Shown piece after piece: positions 34,193 to 45,277 of a stretch of DNA of 64,000 nt. The stretch comes from Monilinia fructicola (taxonomy: Eukaryota > Ascomycota > Leotiomycetes > Helotiales > Sclerotiniaceae): the NCBI GenBank assembly GCA_008692225.1, contig VICG01000003.1, positions 2,659,501 through 2,723,500 of the forward strand. The letters run 5' to 3'. Every line of letters starts with the position of its first letter. The first letter of the stretch is position 1. Position numbers and translations under genes: made by a program. The notes beneath the pieces were generated by a model. That model saw only the letters and a program-made list of their open reading frames with translations. It made no database searches and was not told where the DNA came from.

Positions 34193-35560
34193 AGAGTGTA
34201 TGAAGAGTCAAGAAGACATGGGAGATAGATGTAGATAATGAAGGATCTGGGATGAGGTATACATATATCATCGTGGGCTTATTGGAAACTGGCGCACATA
34301 TGGATTAGATTCATGGAAAAAAGTAAAAGAGTTTTTCCCAGGTGCTTTGGTTGAGTGATAGAAGGACCAAATGCAAGGCTGATTTCACTCATCATCAAAG
34401 ACCATATGAGAGCACGCCCATTTAGTTAGTCTATTGAGTGACTAAGACTTTCATCGTGAAGTTAGCCCCAGTGCTCAAAAAGCGAATCAATGGATGAAGA
34501 GCCCAGAAACGTCACGCCATAAGCATGCAACGTCCATGCACATATTCCAGGGGATAGCTATGGTCCACTGGCATGAACAACGGTTCACCCACTCTCGTTG
34601 AATACCTAAAAGAAAATCATCTCCTACTGTCAAACCAAAAAGGAGAATTCATTATGCCAGCGAGCCAGAGTGCGTAAGTTTCTAAATAAATTGGTCTATG
34701 TCCCTGCTCATTGCCATTTCGTCTTTCGACTCAAGATATTGTCATGCCTGAGTTAGGACGCTTCACGGACCCCACCAACGAACAATTGAAGGACATGAAA
34801 TAGCTGAGAGCCCATTTCAAGGAGCTTACGCAAACCCAAGAGAGGTTAAATATTGCTGAGGTGACCATTGAACAACTACAGACATCGGTCCACCAGGGTC
34901 ACGGCTCTTTCTGAACGTATCAAGAAGCTTGGGTCATGAATAGAATTAGCTTTTTTAAGTCTCTCTGCCATGAAGATATTTCTAGATATTCATCGGAGGC
35001 ACGATATGCTAACCGTTTTCCAAGGTGAAAGTTGATCTGTTTCTTGGGAAGATTCGATGTTGAGGGAATGGGATGGGAAATACTAGACAGGCATATAGCT
35101 GGCTGGCAGTTTTACTAGATTGGAGGACAACTCCATCTTTAGCAATGGAATTTTCTGCATTTAACTGAATCTTATGGCACACACCAAAAATTTCCTTCAA
35201 TTTAGATCACTTACTGCCACTGTCCAGCTTCAGCACATATACGGTGCATTACCTGCCTGTTTCTGCCTAGGGCACATATGGGAATAACTAATGCCCATAG
35301 TCTTGCTGTATGCGCAGTGCTGGGAACTGTTTTGAACATCAGTCTCAAAAGCCGCTACAAATTAATGGCTCCAAAGCAGTATTCTGAATGTACGAATGCA
35401 ACGGCCATGGTTTGACTTCAATCTGGACTGTGGAAACCGAATAAATGTTGGCACTTTTTAATCTCTATTCATGCCCATCTGAGAAGTCAAAGTAGCTTCC
35501 CCAACAACAATCCCCCCATCACCTCATCCATAATGCAACGTCAATATCCCCCTCCACAGC
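34193..35560. other. Intergenic, no gene seen
   Basis: It follows ach1 and its 3' region. One plus-strand stretch near 34740-34930 (ATGCCTGAGTTAGGACGC..) encodes a short helical-looking segment, but with a TAG after 20 codons (34801). I do not call it. Confidence 0.55.
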
Positions 35561-36250
35561 CTACATGATCAAACAACCGACACAGCGTGAGCCCTCACAC
35601 TCCACCTGTGAGAAAATGTCAGTACTTCCCTCTCGGTTTCATCTCACAAGAACCACCCACCTCAGAATAGTCGCATGTAGTAGCTGATCTTAGTTGCCCT
35701 AAATGCAATGTCATGTCTTCAAAATTCCTAGCCGCCCCCACCTTCTTCGCCAGGTCCTTCATATCCCCTTTAATATCAAAATGCTCATAGAACCTTGATT
35801 TTCGATATTTAGGTCTTGTATCTGACCGACAGGCTTGCAACCGTATATCAACGGAGTCTTTTCGCGTCGGTTTACGTGGAAAATTCTTGAACGAGAGATT
35901 GCGGATGGTACGGCAATCTGTTGAAGGGCGAGGTGTATACGGCTTTCCCAAATTGCAAGTGCGTGTGGAACTTTCCTCTCGACGCGGTTTGAATATTTCC
36001 AAGGATTTATTTCTGTTGTTTTGTCCACGGTGGGAAAGGGTTCGAGAATACATTTTCTGCGTTGTTGCGATGAGTCTCATCACGTATATGTATTATAATG
36101 CATAAATATATCGCCCGCGTTTCTTTTAATTATGCCCAGCTGTTTTCTCCAATGTTCTAGAAACCATGGTTCCTCTTCGGAGATGAGAATCTTGAAACTT
36201 TCTAGAATGTATGGAAGTACAGTGGTTTCGTTCATGTCACATCTTCTCAT
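35561..36250 (-). pseudogene. Unknown gene, probably broken
   Basis: The 3' end is clear: an exon ending CDYSE at 35661, a perfect 55-bp intron (GTGGGT donor, GTACTGAC branch, TCACAG acceptor) and a final exon 35605-35561 ending CVGCLIM. The preceding frame is open from ATG 36080 and contains FYEHFDIKGDMKDLAKK and NFEDMTLHLGQLRSATT, which look like real protein. In the middle (about 36028-35840) another frame reads more naturally (INPWKYSNRVERKV, ALAIWESRIHLALQQI), suggesting two compensating single-base shifts. A further open segment with ESFKILISEEEPWFLEHWRK (ATG 36250) stops exactly at the 36080 ATG without a splice donor. I do not recognise the family. Confidence 0.4.
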
Positions 36251-36763
36251 ACGGCTATCAGAGATATCAGGGTTCGTCTTTGTTGTTGATGCGAAGCTTA
36301 AAGTTGCAATTATTTTTTTCCAGAACCTACGAGAGTAGAACCTCAATCTCTTGGTCGTTATAAAGAAGTTGGTTTAGCTACAAAAATTCAAAACGAGAAT
36401 CAATATTTCAGTTCCCACGTCGATGAACCCGAACGTCAATATCAATGGTTTTCATTAAAGTTAAACAAAGGTAAATTTTTGGACTGAAGATAGATTTGCT
36501 TAGTGAACCAATTGAAAAAACACTTCGGTTAAGAATTGTACCCCCCGTCATTGACCTGTGCATCAAAATGTCCTTCTCACTGATGATATGGTGTCCTTGA
36601 GGCAAGAATTTTCCCAATTAATCTCTACCTTTCCTAAGACTACTAGTCTCTCTCACAAAATCTCTGCACAACTTTAGATCCATGATATGAGTATGTGGGA
36701 AACTCCCAAGTACCATCTAGAAACCCCATGAGTGGCCCCTTGAACCAAGTTCCTGAATGATCT

Positions 36764-37629
36764 TCAATCCCCTTTGAAAATTGATTTCAGCATATCCTTC
36801 TTGTCTGAATAGAATCAGCATCCATAGGAAATCTCAACTTACTTGTATGGATGGCACTTACTGGTAATTGTTCGTTTCTTCGCGACATGGCCTCTCTTCG
36901 TGATGCCAGACCCACTCTTTCTATTAGCCATGGCTGTTAGCGAGTTCTCCTTTTTTGGCATTTGAGTGGAGACGGCCAGCGACGACTCACCCAATGGTGC
37001 TCGTATTATTTTCGCTGCTGGATGAATTAGACTTCTTTTGCTTAGTCAAGGATTGTGCATCAGGCAAGTTTGGATGGAAATGTTCGAATCTCGGTGAAGA
37101 ATCTGGTTCTAGGATTTGTAGCCGGGTGTCAGTGAAAGACGAACAATAAAAGATATGTAATTGTATATCAACCTTCAAACTCCTCAATCCTCTGAAACCT
37201 TTCATGACCGAATTCTTTGTTGGTTTGAAGTGGCACTAATCCGCGTTGCTGCAGCACGCAGTAATGCTTGATCTGATTATCGAGGAGCTCATCCATGACC
37301 GGTACATATGGTTCCGTATCGTAGTTGCCCTGTAATTCCTGGCGTCTTCTCCTTTTGACCTCCTCTCGAGTTTCTTGAATAAAATTCGGCACTTCTCCTA
37401 CTTCTGACGGTGCCTTCGAGGGTATCTCTTCATCCGTCGAGTCTTCGATTACGACTATGTTTCGATTCTTGGAAGGTGTGATAGGACCCGATGAGTTGCG
37501 CTCGTCGTATTCGCGCATTATGTAGTTTCTGTAGCCTTTTTTGATGCCCAATTGATGGCTGGTTTCGATCGGGTCTTTTGGGTCTACAAAGGGCCTCAAT
37601 ATAACGGATTTCTTGTGATTTGTTTCCAT
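36764..37629 (-). CDS. Hypothetical basic protein, four exons
   Basis: Exons 37629-37173, 37108-36991, 36920-36862 and 36804-36764 join in frame through introns of 64, 70 and 57 bp (GTTGAT, GTGAGT and GTAAGT donors; CCTAG, AATAG and TTCAG acceptors) and give 224 residues. The middle holds REEVKRRRRQEL and a segment YVPVMDELLDNQIKHYCVLQQ. The C-terminus is strongly basic (SGITKRGHVAKKRTI, then NKKDMLKSIFKGD), suggesting nuclear or nucleic-acid association. No known domain is recognised. The first donor GTTGAT is unusual, so the first junction is the least certain part; the frame preserved across all four exons supports the model. Confidence 0.6.
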
Positions 37630-38522
37630 GATAGCTCAGTGGATGAGATATTGAGAATAATCTTGGGTTTTGAGCTTCCAGAGAACTTTCTCGAGTAGAA
37701 GAAAAATGTATGATGGGGTTGTTTTTTGAGCAAAAAGCATATCTGGCAACTCAAGGTAGAACTGGATTAAGAACAAGGGATATTCGCTTGACTCAACCCA
37801 CCCAGGTGGTATGTTTCTAGTGAATTGATCCAGACAACACCACAATCCGAGTAGGACAGAATTCTCACGCCATATATCTCTATCGCTTATGGAGTTGTAT
37901 CATTTATATGAGTTCGATATGAGTTTGTACGACTGAATATAACATCATATTGCCGGTGCGTGTTTTCTCAAAGACCTAGCAGGGCAAAGACTTTATGTCT
38001 GTTGGTAGATAAGTACATATTCAGAGTCCTAACATTATAGAGCCAAGAATTTCTCAAGACCTGATATGATATAACTGCTTTGAAAATACCTTCAAAACTA
38101 AGCAATGGTAAACAACCCCTCCCGAATCTAACCATTGTGGTCTTAATTATAAAATCTCCCAATCATCCTGCAGCTGTTCGCATACTAAGCACATAAAACT
38201 TAGAGCAATCCGTAGCTCAGACATAAGAAAAGCCATAATTCAAAGTGAGTACCAATGGCATCGATACTCGACAATCCGTGGCTGCAGCCTCGCACGATTC
38301 GACCACGACTTCAAACCGCCTTGGTCCAATAGATAGCCCCGACCTTGTCAAAATCGATCCATCTTTGAGCTAAAATATTGAACTTCCATCTTCTTCCAAA
38401 TAAGTGTACATGATGCGAGAGGAGAGTCTTAGATTGTTGCGTTCTTTTGGTGCGTGGTCCGAACGAAGTCTCTTCCTTCTTTCTCTTTGAATCGTCGCCA
38501 TCTTGCCCGTTATTCTTCTCTC
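37630..38522. other. Intergenic, no gene seen
   Basis: Probable promoter of the 37629 minus gene and 3' region of the next minus gene. Nothing distinctive. Confidence 0.55.
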
Positions 38523-39110
38523 CTAAATCGTTGCACCCATCTTCCTTTTTACTTTACTTTTCTTAGTGCTCTTCTCATCCTTCCTCTTCACATTAATGTT
38601 CCCTAATTTCTCAATAACCTTATCTTCACCCTCACCCAATATTTTGTAAGATTTGGCCATCTGTTTTGCTAATCCAAAGATATCATGAAGATCGTCCTTT
38701 TCTGAGCTAGCAGAAGCATCAGCCCTGATCTGATCCAAATTTGGATGTATCTCCTTGATTAATCCCTCGATGAGCTCTTCGATACCTCCCTCGGTCAAAT
38801 GTTGAGTTTCTTCCTCAGCCTTGAACCCTCTTTGAGCATTCGTCTTGGTGATCTCCTCAACAATCACTGAATCAAAATTTCCATCATCTCTCAACATCTC
38901 AAGAGAATTGGCCAGTTGCCATGCAAAATCAAACATTGTCATCCAGTCCTCCCTTAGGCTGCCGGCAGTTTTCATTCTTTCCAAAGCCTCGTATATATCT
39001 TTCATCAATTTCTCGCTAGCTTTCTCGAGTTCTAAGTGCGAATTGATGGCTTTACATAGCAGATTTGAAACACTGCATCCATTTCTGACTTCTTGCTCTA
39101 AGGCCGGCAT
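38523..39110 (-). CDS. Hypothetical helical protein, Lys-rich tail
   Basis: Single open frame of 195 codons from ATG 39110 (MPALEQEVRNGCSVSNLL) to stop at 38523. The frame stays open a further 27 codons upstream but without an earlier ATG of better context. Composition is Glu, Lys and Leu-rich and strongly helical (EKASEKLMKDIYEALERM, GGIEELIEGLIKEIHPNL). The end is basic (KRKDEKSTKKSKVKRKMGATI), a likely nuclear signal. No domain is recognised. It may form a local group with the other small minus-strand helical genes at 36764 and 41121, but I see no clear sequence relation. Confidence 0.6.
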   Translation of the reverse strand: MPALEQEVRNGCSVSNLLCKAINSHLELEKASEKLMKDIYEALERMKTAGSLREDWMTMFDFAWQLANSLEMLRDDGNFDSVIVEEITKTNAQRGFKAEEETQHLTEGGIEELIEGLIKEIHPNLDQIRADASASSEKDDLHDIFGLAKQMAKSYKILGEGEDKVIEKLGNINVKRKDEKSTKKSKVKRKMGATI

Positions 39111-41120
39111 TGTGAGGCCGGAAAGTAGCTCGATCAGGAGAACCGGAGGTAAGGGTCGGATAAGTATGAACTTGTCTTTAAAATTTAACAATCGTCAATG
39201 TTGGTGCTAACTTGGCAATCGTGACTTTTATGAAAAACGAGAAGAGAGAATTATGGATTTGGATCAGCCTTGGAGAATAGTTTCGTGGTCGTTATCCGAA
39301 TCGATGGAGAGAACACAGTGCGAAAGACGTTAGAAGTGTGAAGTTCTCTCTATGAAGTGAAGGTAATTCTTCGCCACGAGAAATGTGGCAGGCACAACCA
39401 TGATCATGACTGAAGTTGATCCCACATCACATACGCAGTAATCCAGCTCTCTAACAAGAGCTTTGGATATAAATTTGGTAAGATATTGACACAAAAGATC
39501 GAACACAATGTCTGTGAACTGAAAGATCCTGGGCAGTTTTTGTAGGTGGACAGAAACTGTGGAAGTGGTATTGAGGTGCAGCCTTGATCATACTCGAGAT
39601 GCATTCTCCTGCCAAATATGCAATAAGCGATCATTGAAGGTAAGATTCCATCGAAGATGTGAAAATAAGCTCGAAGTATAGAACTTGATCAGATTCAGAT
39701 GCACCCTCATGCCACCCAATTGGATGAAGAATCTGACGCAGCACAATAGCTGTTCTAACCTTATGGTCATGGTAATGGTCATGGTTATGGTTATGGTTAT
39801 GGCGATGATGGTGTTGGTGCTGGCGCTGGCCCATGTATCAAACTTCTTTCGTCGAAAGGTTGCAGTATGTCACTAAGTCATTTTTTAGTCAAAAACCTCG
39901 ACATTGACTTTTATTTATCAACAAAAACCAGAGATTACATCGAAAAGATGCGACTCAACCTAAAGAAGTGTTTCTTCCAATTTCATATAGAGTCGACGTA
40001 GCATTGGATTTTGTTTCGAGTAATACCCTCTTTGTTGAAATTCCATGTTGAACCGAAAATCCTCTCCTGGGGTTAAACCTTTGATTTTATTCGACAACTT
40101 GATAATTTCAAGACCCCTTTCTGGTTTGCCTTCTTTTGATATGATCTCCTCTTCAATCTCAGCTCCAATTTCGCACCAACTACCTAGGTATCAATCTTGA
40201 GCTTAAATACATAAGTGGTTGACAATCTGACTTCTCGTTGCTTTCAACTCATTTTGGATTGTGATCGTGCTTCTAGGACTCTCGAATATATCAATAATTG
40301 TAGGAACTTTGATCTTCAGTCGTACTTGAGGTTGGGAGACTGAGTAGCTGATCAGATAGCTGGTCTTCTTATAATCATATGATTATATGATTATATATTG
40401 CGGAGGCCAATTCGTTAGGTGAATGACCAGAGAGTCATCTAGGGTTAATGTAGAATTAGCTAGGTAAGAACCGGACACTTTGACTAACGCTCCCATCTAT
40501 ATAATTGCTATTCTAGGGAATTCTCGTGAATTCTCGTGATATTTGTTAGATGGATTCTTCTTTCTCTCCTTCCTTCTTCAAGTTAATCTAGATCTAGCAT
40601 TTGGGATATCCACAAATCTCTATCTCAGGAATAGTCGAGTCGTATCTATCCTTCATCTAGACACGTTTCCCTCTAGAATTTGATGGGTCATCGTCGATCG
40701 AATGATAGAAAATCGTTCGCACAATGAAATGATTGGATTCGAAGAATAGTCCTGTATAGATAGTAGTATCACTCTATGATCCCAAAGCGAAGGGCACTGT
40801 GAAGACCGTACCCAGTATGTTAAAGCCTTCGTTTTATATCAAGCAGTGAAGTCCTCAATATCTTATCATGAGCTCAAGTACATTATAAGTGCATCATACA
40901 TACATCAGAGATACATCACAAGTATATCATCTAGGTTGGGAATTGAGCTTTGACTACTCTAACGAAAGATGGTTTTTCAAAGGTTGGGCATTTCTTGTTA
41001 TAATTATTCCAGTGTATCATGTCAATCCTCTCCTCCAATTCTAGGCCTCGATACCTATACCAATGGAGATTTAGCAACAGCATCAGATTTCCTACACATA
41101 GTTATTAGTAGGTGTTTGGT
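39111..41120. other. Intergenic with ATGGTT hexamer repeat
   Basis: No supported gene. A hexamer tract ATGGTCATGGTTATGGTTAT lies at about 39765-39805, and AATCATATGATTATATGATTAT at 40371-40393. ACCTAGGT occurs near 40182. Confidence 0.55.
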
Positions 41121-41441
41121 TTATATCTGTTTCAAGCTAACATACTGTGTACTAATGTGGCTGCTTGATATTGTATGGCCTTTTGCTTTCAATGTGTTTA
41201 TTTGAGCTTCAAGCTCAGCACATCTTTTTTGAGAGGCAGCCACCTTCTTTTGACTTGCTACCACTTTCTCTCTGATCTTCTCTTTACGTGCCATAAGTGA
41301 CTTCGCCCTCTCCTTCAATAAACCGACCTCTTCTTTCAACAATGCTACTTCTTCAATTACTTCGTCTCGCTGTCTCCGCTCATCTTCTACCTTTTTCTCG
41401 GCTGAGGATGATGGGGATGATTTGGGTTTGCTTCCTTCCAT
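41121..41441 (-). CDS. Small coiled-coil protein
   Basis: ATG 41441 opens a 106-codon frame. After a Ser/Lys-rich start (MEGSKPKSSPSSSAEKK), about 70 residues show heptad spacing of Leu, Val and Ala with charged residues (EVALLKEEVGLLKERAKSLM, then EKVVASQKKVAASQKRCAEL), a clear coiled coil. Upstream, GTAAGTGATC (donor at 41514), a CTGAC branch and AACTAG (ending 41455) form a well-placed 60-bp intron in the 5' leader, which supports a transcribed gene. No enzymatic motif. It is probably a small structural or partner-binding protein. Confidence 0.6.
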   Translation of the reverse strand: MEGSKPKSSPSSSAEKKVEDERRQRDEVIEEVALLKEEVGLLKERAKSLMARKEKIREKVVASQKKVAASQKRCAELEAQINTLKAKGHTISSSHISTQYVSLKQI

Positions 41442-41517
41442 TGTTCAAATTGAGCTAGTTTTGAGTCAGAAAAACTATGCATATATTCTTAGAGGACCGC
41501 AAATGATCACTTACGAA

Positions 41518-41889
41518 TTAGACTAGCTCAAATGTGGTCTGTATCTGAATCTCGGACGGGGCGGAGAGAGATTTGGATAGAATTTGGTTCTTTTGATATG
41601 ATAAGCAATTATTTCTACATGTTATGATGGGAAGTTCATACTTGATAGTTCTTTGTAGTGTATCTTCAAAGTATGATGAATCGAATAAGGAAACTGGTTT
41701 GCAGATTTGTGCTAGTTGGAATGCTCGATATTGATCTGTGTTGATTTGTTGCAAAATAACGTGAAGGGTAAGGTAGAAGCAGAGACTTTTGTGAAGGGAA
41801 TGTAAAGGATGCGTTTGAATATTACTCATTCCAGTCATGGTGTAAATGCTCTCATTTAAGTGATACGATTCATTGAATCGATATGCCAT
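41518..41889 (-). CDS. Possible ORF in the leader of the coiled-coil gene
   Basis: An ATG-initiated frame of 123 codons ends only about 4 bases before the donor of the leader intron of the 41121-41441 gene. It could be an upstream reading frame on that transcript or a chance frame. Composition is moderately protein-like (HSLHKSLCFYLTLHVILQQI, CKPVSLFDSSYFEDTLQR). No domain is recognised. Confidence 0.25.
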   Translation of the reverse strand: MAYRFNESYHLNESIYTMTGMSNIQTHPLHSLHKSLCFYLTLHVILQQINTDQYRAFQLAQICKPVSLFDSSYFEDTLQRTIKYELPIITCRNNCLSYQKNQILSKSLSAPSEIQIQTTFELV

Positions 41890-42215
41890 GACTATTCATC
41901 CGTGGAACGTATTTTCAGGTTGAGCTTCTTGGTCCTGGTTCATATTCATAAACCAAGCTAGGAAATCGCATTCACGTCAGGACATTGAAATTTCAATATA
42001 TGTTTCAATCAAGAATGATAGGAGTCGAATGCCCAGCTTCATTCAAAATCATGCTATAATAACAGAGGACTTCCACCTTCATGGCTAACGCTAGAAGAAT
42101 TCCTTTGCAGTCCAAAGGCCAAATTATTCATCCACCACATCGCTACTATCAAAATCAACTACTTGTATGTTCCAAAGTGATACAGCAAATTCGACATGGT
42201 CATTTCCAGTCATAA

Positions 42216-42458
42216 TTATTCAAAGCTGACCCCTCTTTCTCTCAAGGGTTCGTACAAACCTTTAATCTTCCGGACAACTTCGTCTTCAACATCATCAAGT
42301 TTCTGAATTCCCAAAGCAGGCTTGTTGAAGCTGCCCTTGAAAAGGTCAGAAAGGTTCTCATGGAGTTTATCCTTGAGGACATAGAAGACACATATGAACC
42401 ACATAAACCAGATTGAACATTTAGAATATTTGTTTTGAGTCATGAAAACCGGCTTCAT
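42216..42458 (-). CDS. Possible small membrane-anchored ORF
   Basis: An 80-codon frame starts with ATG. Residues about 15-28 are hydrophobic and aromatic (SIWFMWFICVFYVL), followed by a charged helical tail (KLHENLSDLFKGSF, QKLDDVEDEVVRKIKGLYEP). The layout resembles a single-span membrane protein with a soluble tail, but the N-terminal region could equally be a misread intron. No relative is recognised. Confidence 0.3.
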   Translation of the reverse strand: MKPVFMTQNKYSKCSIWFMWFICVFYVLKDKLHENLSDLFKGSFNKPALGIQKLDDVEDEVVRKIKGLYEPLRERGVSFE

Positions 42459-44071
42459 CTTAATGCCTAATTATCCGCACTGTGACTTTCACATATCCAT
42501 ACGAAACTTGTTGAAGCATGAACTGAGTTGCCACAAAAAAGTGTAGACGTCTATATTTCTGCGTCGATTGACCCTATAACCACTTCTCTGCCTGAATGAT
42601 CTCGAAACATTACTGGCGTCTATGACTGAGCATCTGTCTTAGACAACTTTGTAAGATTATCACACGACTACGCTGGGCGATATACTCTCATTTCATCTAC
42701 TCTGCTGCTGCTGTAGCACGATATGATTGCCAAACTCTAGTATAAACTGTGAATATACATCCAGTACCTATTGATTGACCGCAGACTTTGTGAAGACTTT
42801 ATATACTGTTGATTTGTTCTCCCCCCATTTCCTGCGCCAGTAACAATGCATAGTCCGAATTCCCGGGCAACACTATCACTCTCTATTGTGCATATATTGG
42901 GACCTTTGAAGAACGAATCCATGGTAACCTTTTGGTTGCGCAAGTTGTTCGTAACCGAAGATCTCTTATAGATTATTTCAAGGTCTAGCTAGTATGATGG
43001 CGGTGATAGAATGACGGCTGGGCATCTTTGAGAGCTGATAACCGACACCTTGATATGAAGTAGAGTATGTGTAAATGATTGTGTGTACATGTATGTATGA
43101 TCGTATCTGTTCAAGAAGCGATCACTTCGATGTCTCTAGCGAGGAGGATCTTGCGGATGATCGAAGGTAAATTCTACTCTATCATCAAGTTTTCAAACCT
43201 GGCTTCGATGACCACACAATATGGTGCGCTAAGCATCTGGTTAGCTTTTTTGGCACTCATTAACGACGCCGAAGAATCCTAAGGTACGCGAGAAAAGGTG
43301 AATAACTTGTTCCAGCCTTCTCCCTCTTGAACCTTTTCATAAAACCTCAGCAACTGCAATATCATTGACAAATACCATAGTCCACAACCAGAAAACCTCT
43401 ACATACTACGAGCGACATCAAAGTTTACTTATTTTTACTTTAAAACTACATGGACGACTCCAGGAGGGGGCCAGATGAGAATAGGGAACGAAGAAATTGA
43501 AACAAGTTTTGGAAGTCAGTTTTCGAGAGAAGGACCAAGGAGTTGACTTTGTGGCTGGAGATATGGGCAGGACGTCGGATTGTTGGCCATGGCTCTTAGT
43601 GTTTGGATGGCTCTGCAAGAAGTACTGCGACCTCGGATGACTATAGAAGTAATCCATAAGAATAGTTACACATGCACTTGCAGTGTAGCTTCTATCAACT
43701 TATAACAATGACTTGAGTATAATTGAGTCACTATTCACATTCAAGATCGCGTCATGAGACTTGATTCACGCCATTTTCAATGATTCACAGCATTAACTGA
43801 CTATATGATAACTCAAGAGAAGTGTATAAAAGGGATGGAGAATCCCCAGTCTTGGGCTATCTTGCAACTTGTTCTCAGACGCAACTCTCCTGTAATGCAC
43901 TATCTATAATAATACGTTCACAATTTACACACTATAAGCCCACATCAGACCACTCGGCCCATCCCTCAACTCCACTGCATCTATCTAGAATGTCATACAT
44001 CTTTGAAATTCCAAGACTAAGGAATTTATCCAGAACTTTCAGGAATACTTGAACGATTGCGAGCCGTCTTG
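42459..44071. other. Intergenic, no gene seen
   Basis: Short frames only. The last 250 bases presumably form the upstream region of the small gene at 44072. Confidence 0.55.
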
Positions 44072-44485
44072 ATGTCATCACAACGTGCGACGGCGTAGTA
44101 TGAAGCCAGCAGAGCCTTTACAGCCTTCCTCGTCCCCGTGACTGAATACTACAACGCAAAGTTAGCATTCCTGCTAGCAGAAAGCGATGCCGAACTAGAG
44201 ACAGCCAAAAGAAAGTTTGACCAAGCCTGGCAATATTTGGCACCGCAAATTGACAGATTTATCCATATGGACCAAAAGAATAATCTGCTGAATGAAATCC
44301 GCAAGTATTATAATGACTTCGCGAAACCACCTGCCAACTTTACTCCAAACAGATCGAAAAATTTCCGAAAGTGAGTTTGATCTTTCTCTTCATCGCATTG
44401 TCAGCTGAAATTACATGCAAGGGACTGACAAATGAGTAGCTTTCTCAAAATTCATGGATCCAAAATGCTCCAACAAAGTTGGTAA
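44072..44485 (+). pseudogene. Small helical protein with in-frame TAG
   Basis: From ATG 44072 the frame reads eight codons, then TAG at 44096-44098, then continues open as a convincing helical protein (YEASRAFTAFLVPVTEYYNA, KLAFLLAESDAELETAKRKF, QAWQYLAPQIDRFIHMDQ). A canonical intron 44371-44439 (GTGAGT donor, GAGTAG acceptor, phase 2) joins a short last exon 44440-44485 ending KMLQQSW. There is no ATG after the TAG before residue about 60. The options are a nonsense mutation, stop-codon readthrough, or an upstream exon spliced to the acceptor-like GGCGTAG at 44092-44098. No family is recognised. Confidence 0.45.
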
Positions 44486-45277
44486 GAGGGATTGAAGTTT
44501 AAAAACCCCTGTCTAAACATGTAGTTGTGTTTATTAGGACTAGGGCTTCAATGGTTGAGAATCTGATTATCGATGTTTTCCTGTATGAGGTTGGATTGTT
44601 TGTGTGGCTATCTTGAGGCGGAATAAACGGTGGATCTGAACGGTTCAAACAAGGGTGTGTATAGAACTTGGGCGTGCAAAGAACATGCAAGTCTGATATT
44701 TGTGATGGGATCATAAATATAACAAGCCCACCAACCACTACACTCCTTGAGCTTGACAGTCATCGCTGGCACTGTGATTGCTCAGAATGATCAAGGAAAA
44801 CCTCTTAGCAATAGAAGATTTCTCAATCAAAAATCACCTTAACTAACTCGGCGGGAATGTTGCCTTCGCTCCTTTCATGTGCCACTGATTCAAGGTTGCA
44901 CCCAAAAAGACAATCATGATCACGAGCCGCCACTTGACAGCATCTTAATCTTGTTCACTTCATGCGCCAACTTCGTTACCCCCGCTTGACTCCCATACGT
45001 TGAACATGCCATGATATGCATGAAAATCCTAATGCGCCAACTGATATTCATTAGCGGACGTCACTATGCCGAGTCACCGAGGTGGGGGGGTCATTACACG
45101 TGATGTTCTCCGATCCTTTGCTTCAATATCTATCTCTTCAGCAGCTACGTGTTTTTTTGTGATTTTATGATTCAAACTCTGTGATCCTGTTTATCTTTAG
45201 ATTTTTCAGTATAGTTTAACACCACTTGCAGAGACTCGGATTCCTGGGGTGCATACTTCATTGCTAACATACCCATC
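44486..45277. other. Intergenic
   Basis: Separates the small gene from the cyclase gene and holds the cyclase promoter. No distinctive signal apart from a G run (GGTGGGGGGGTC) near 45082. Confidence 0.5.
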
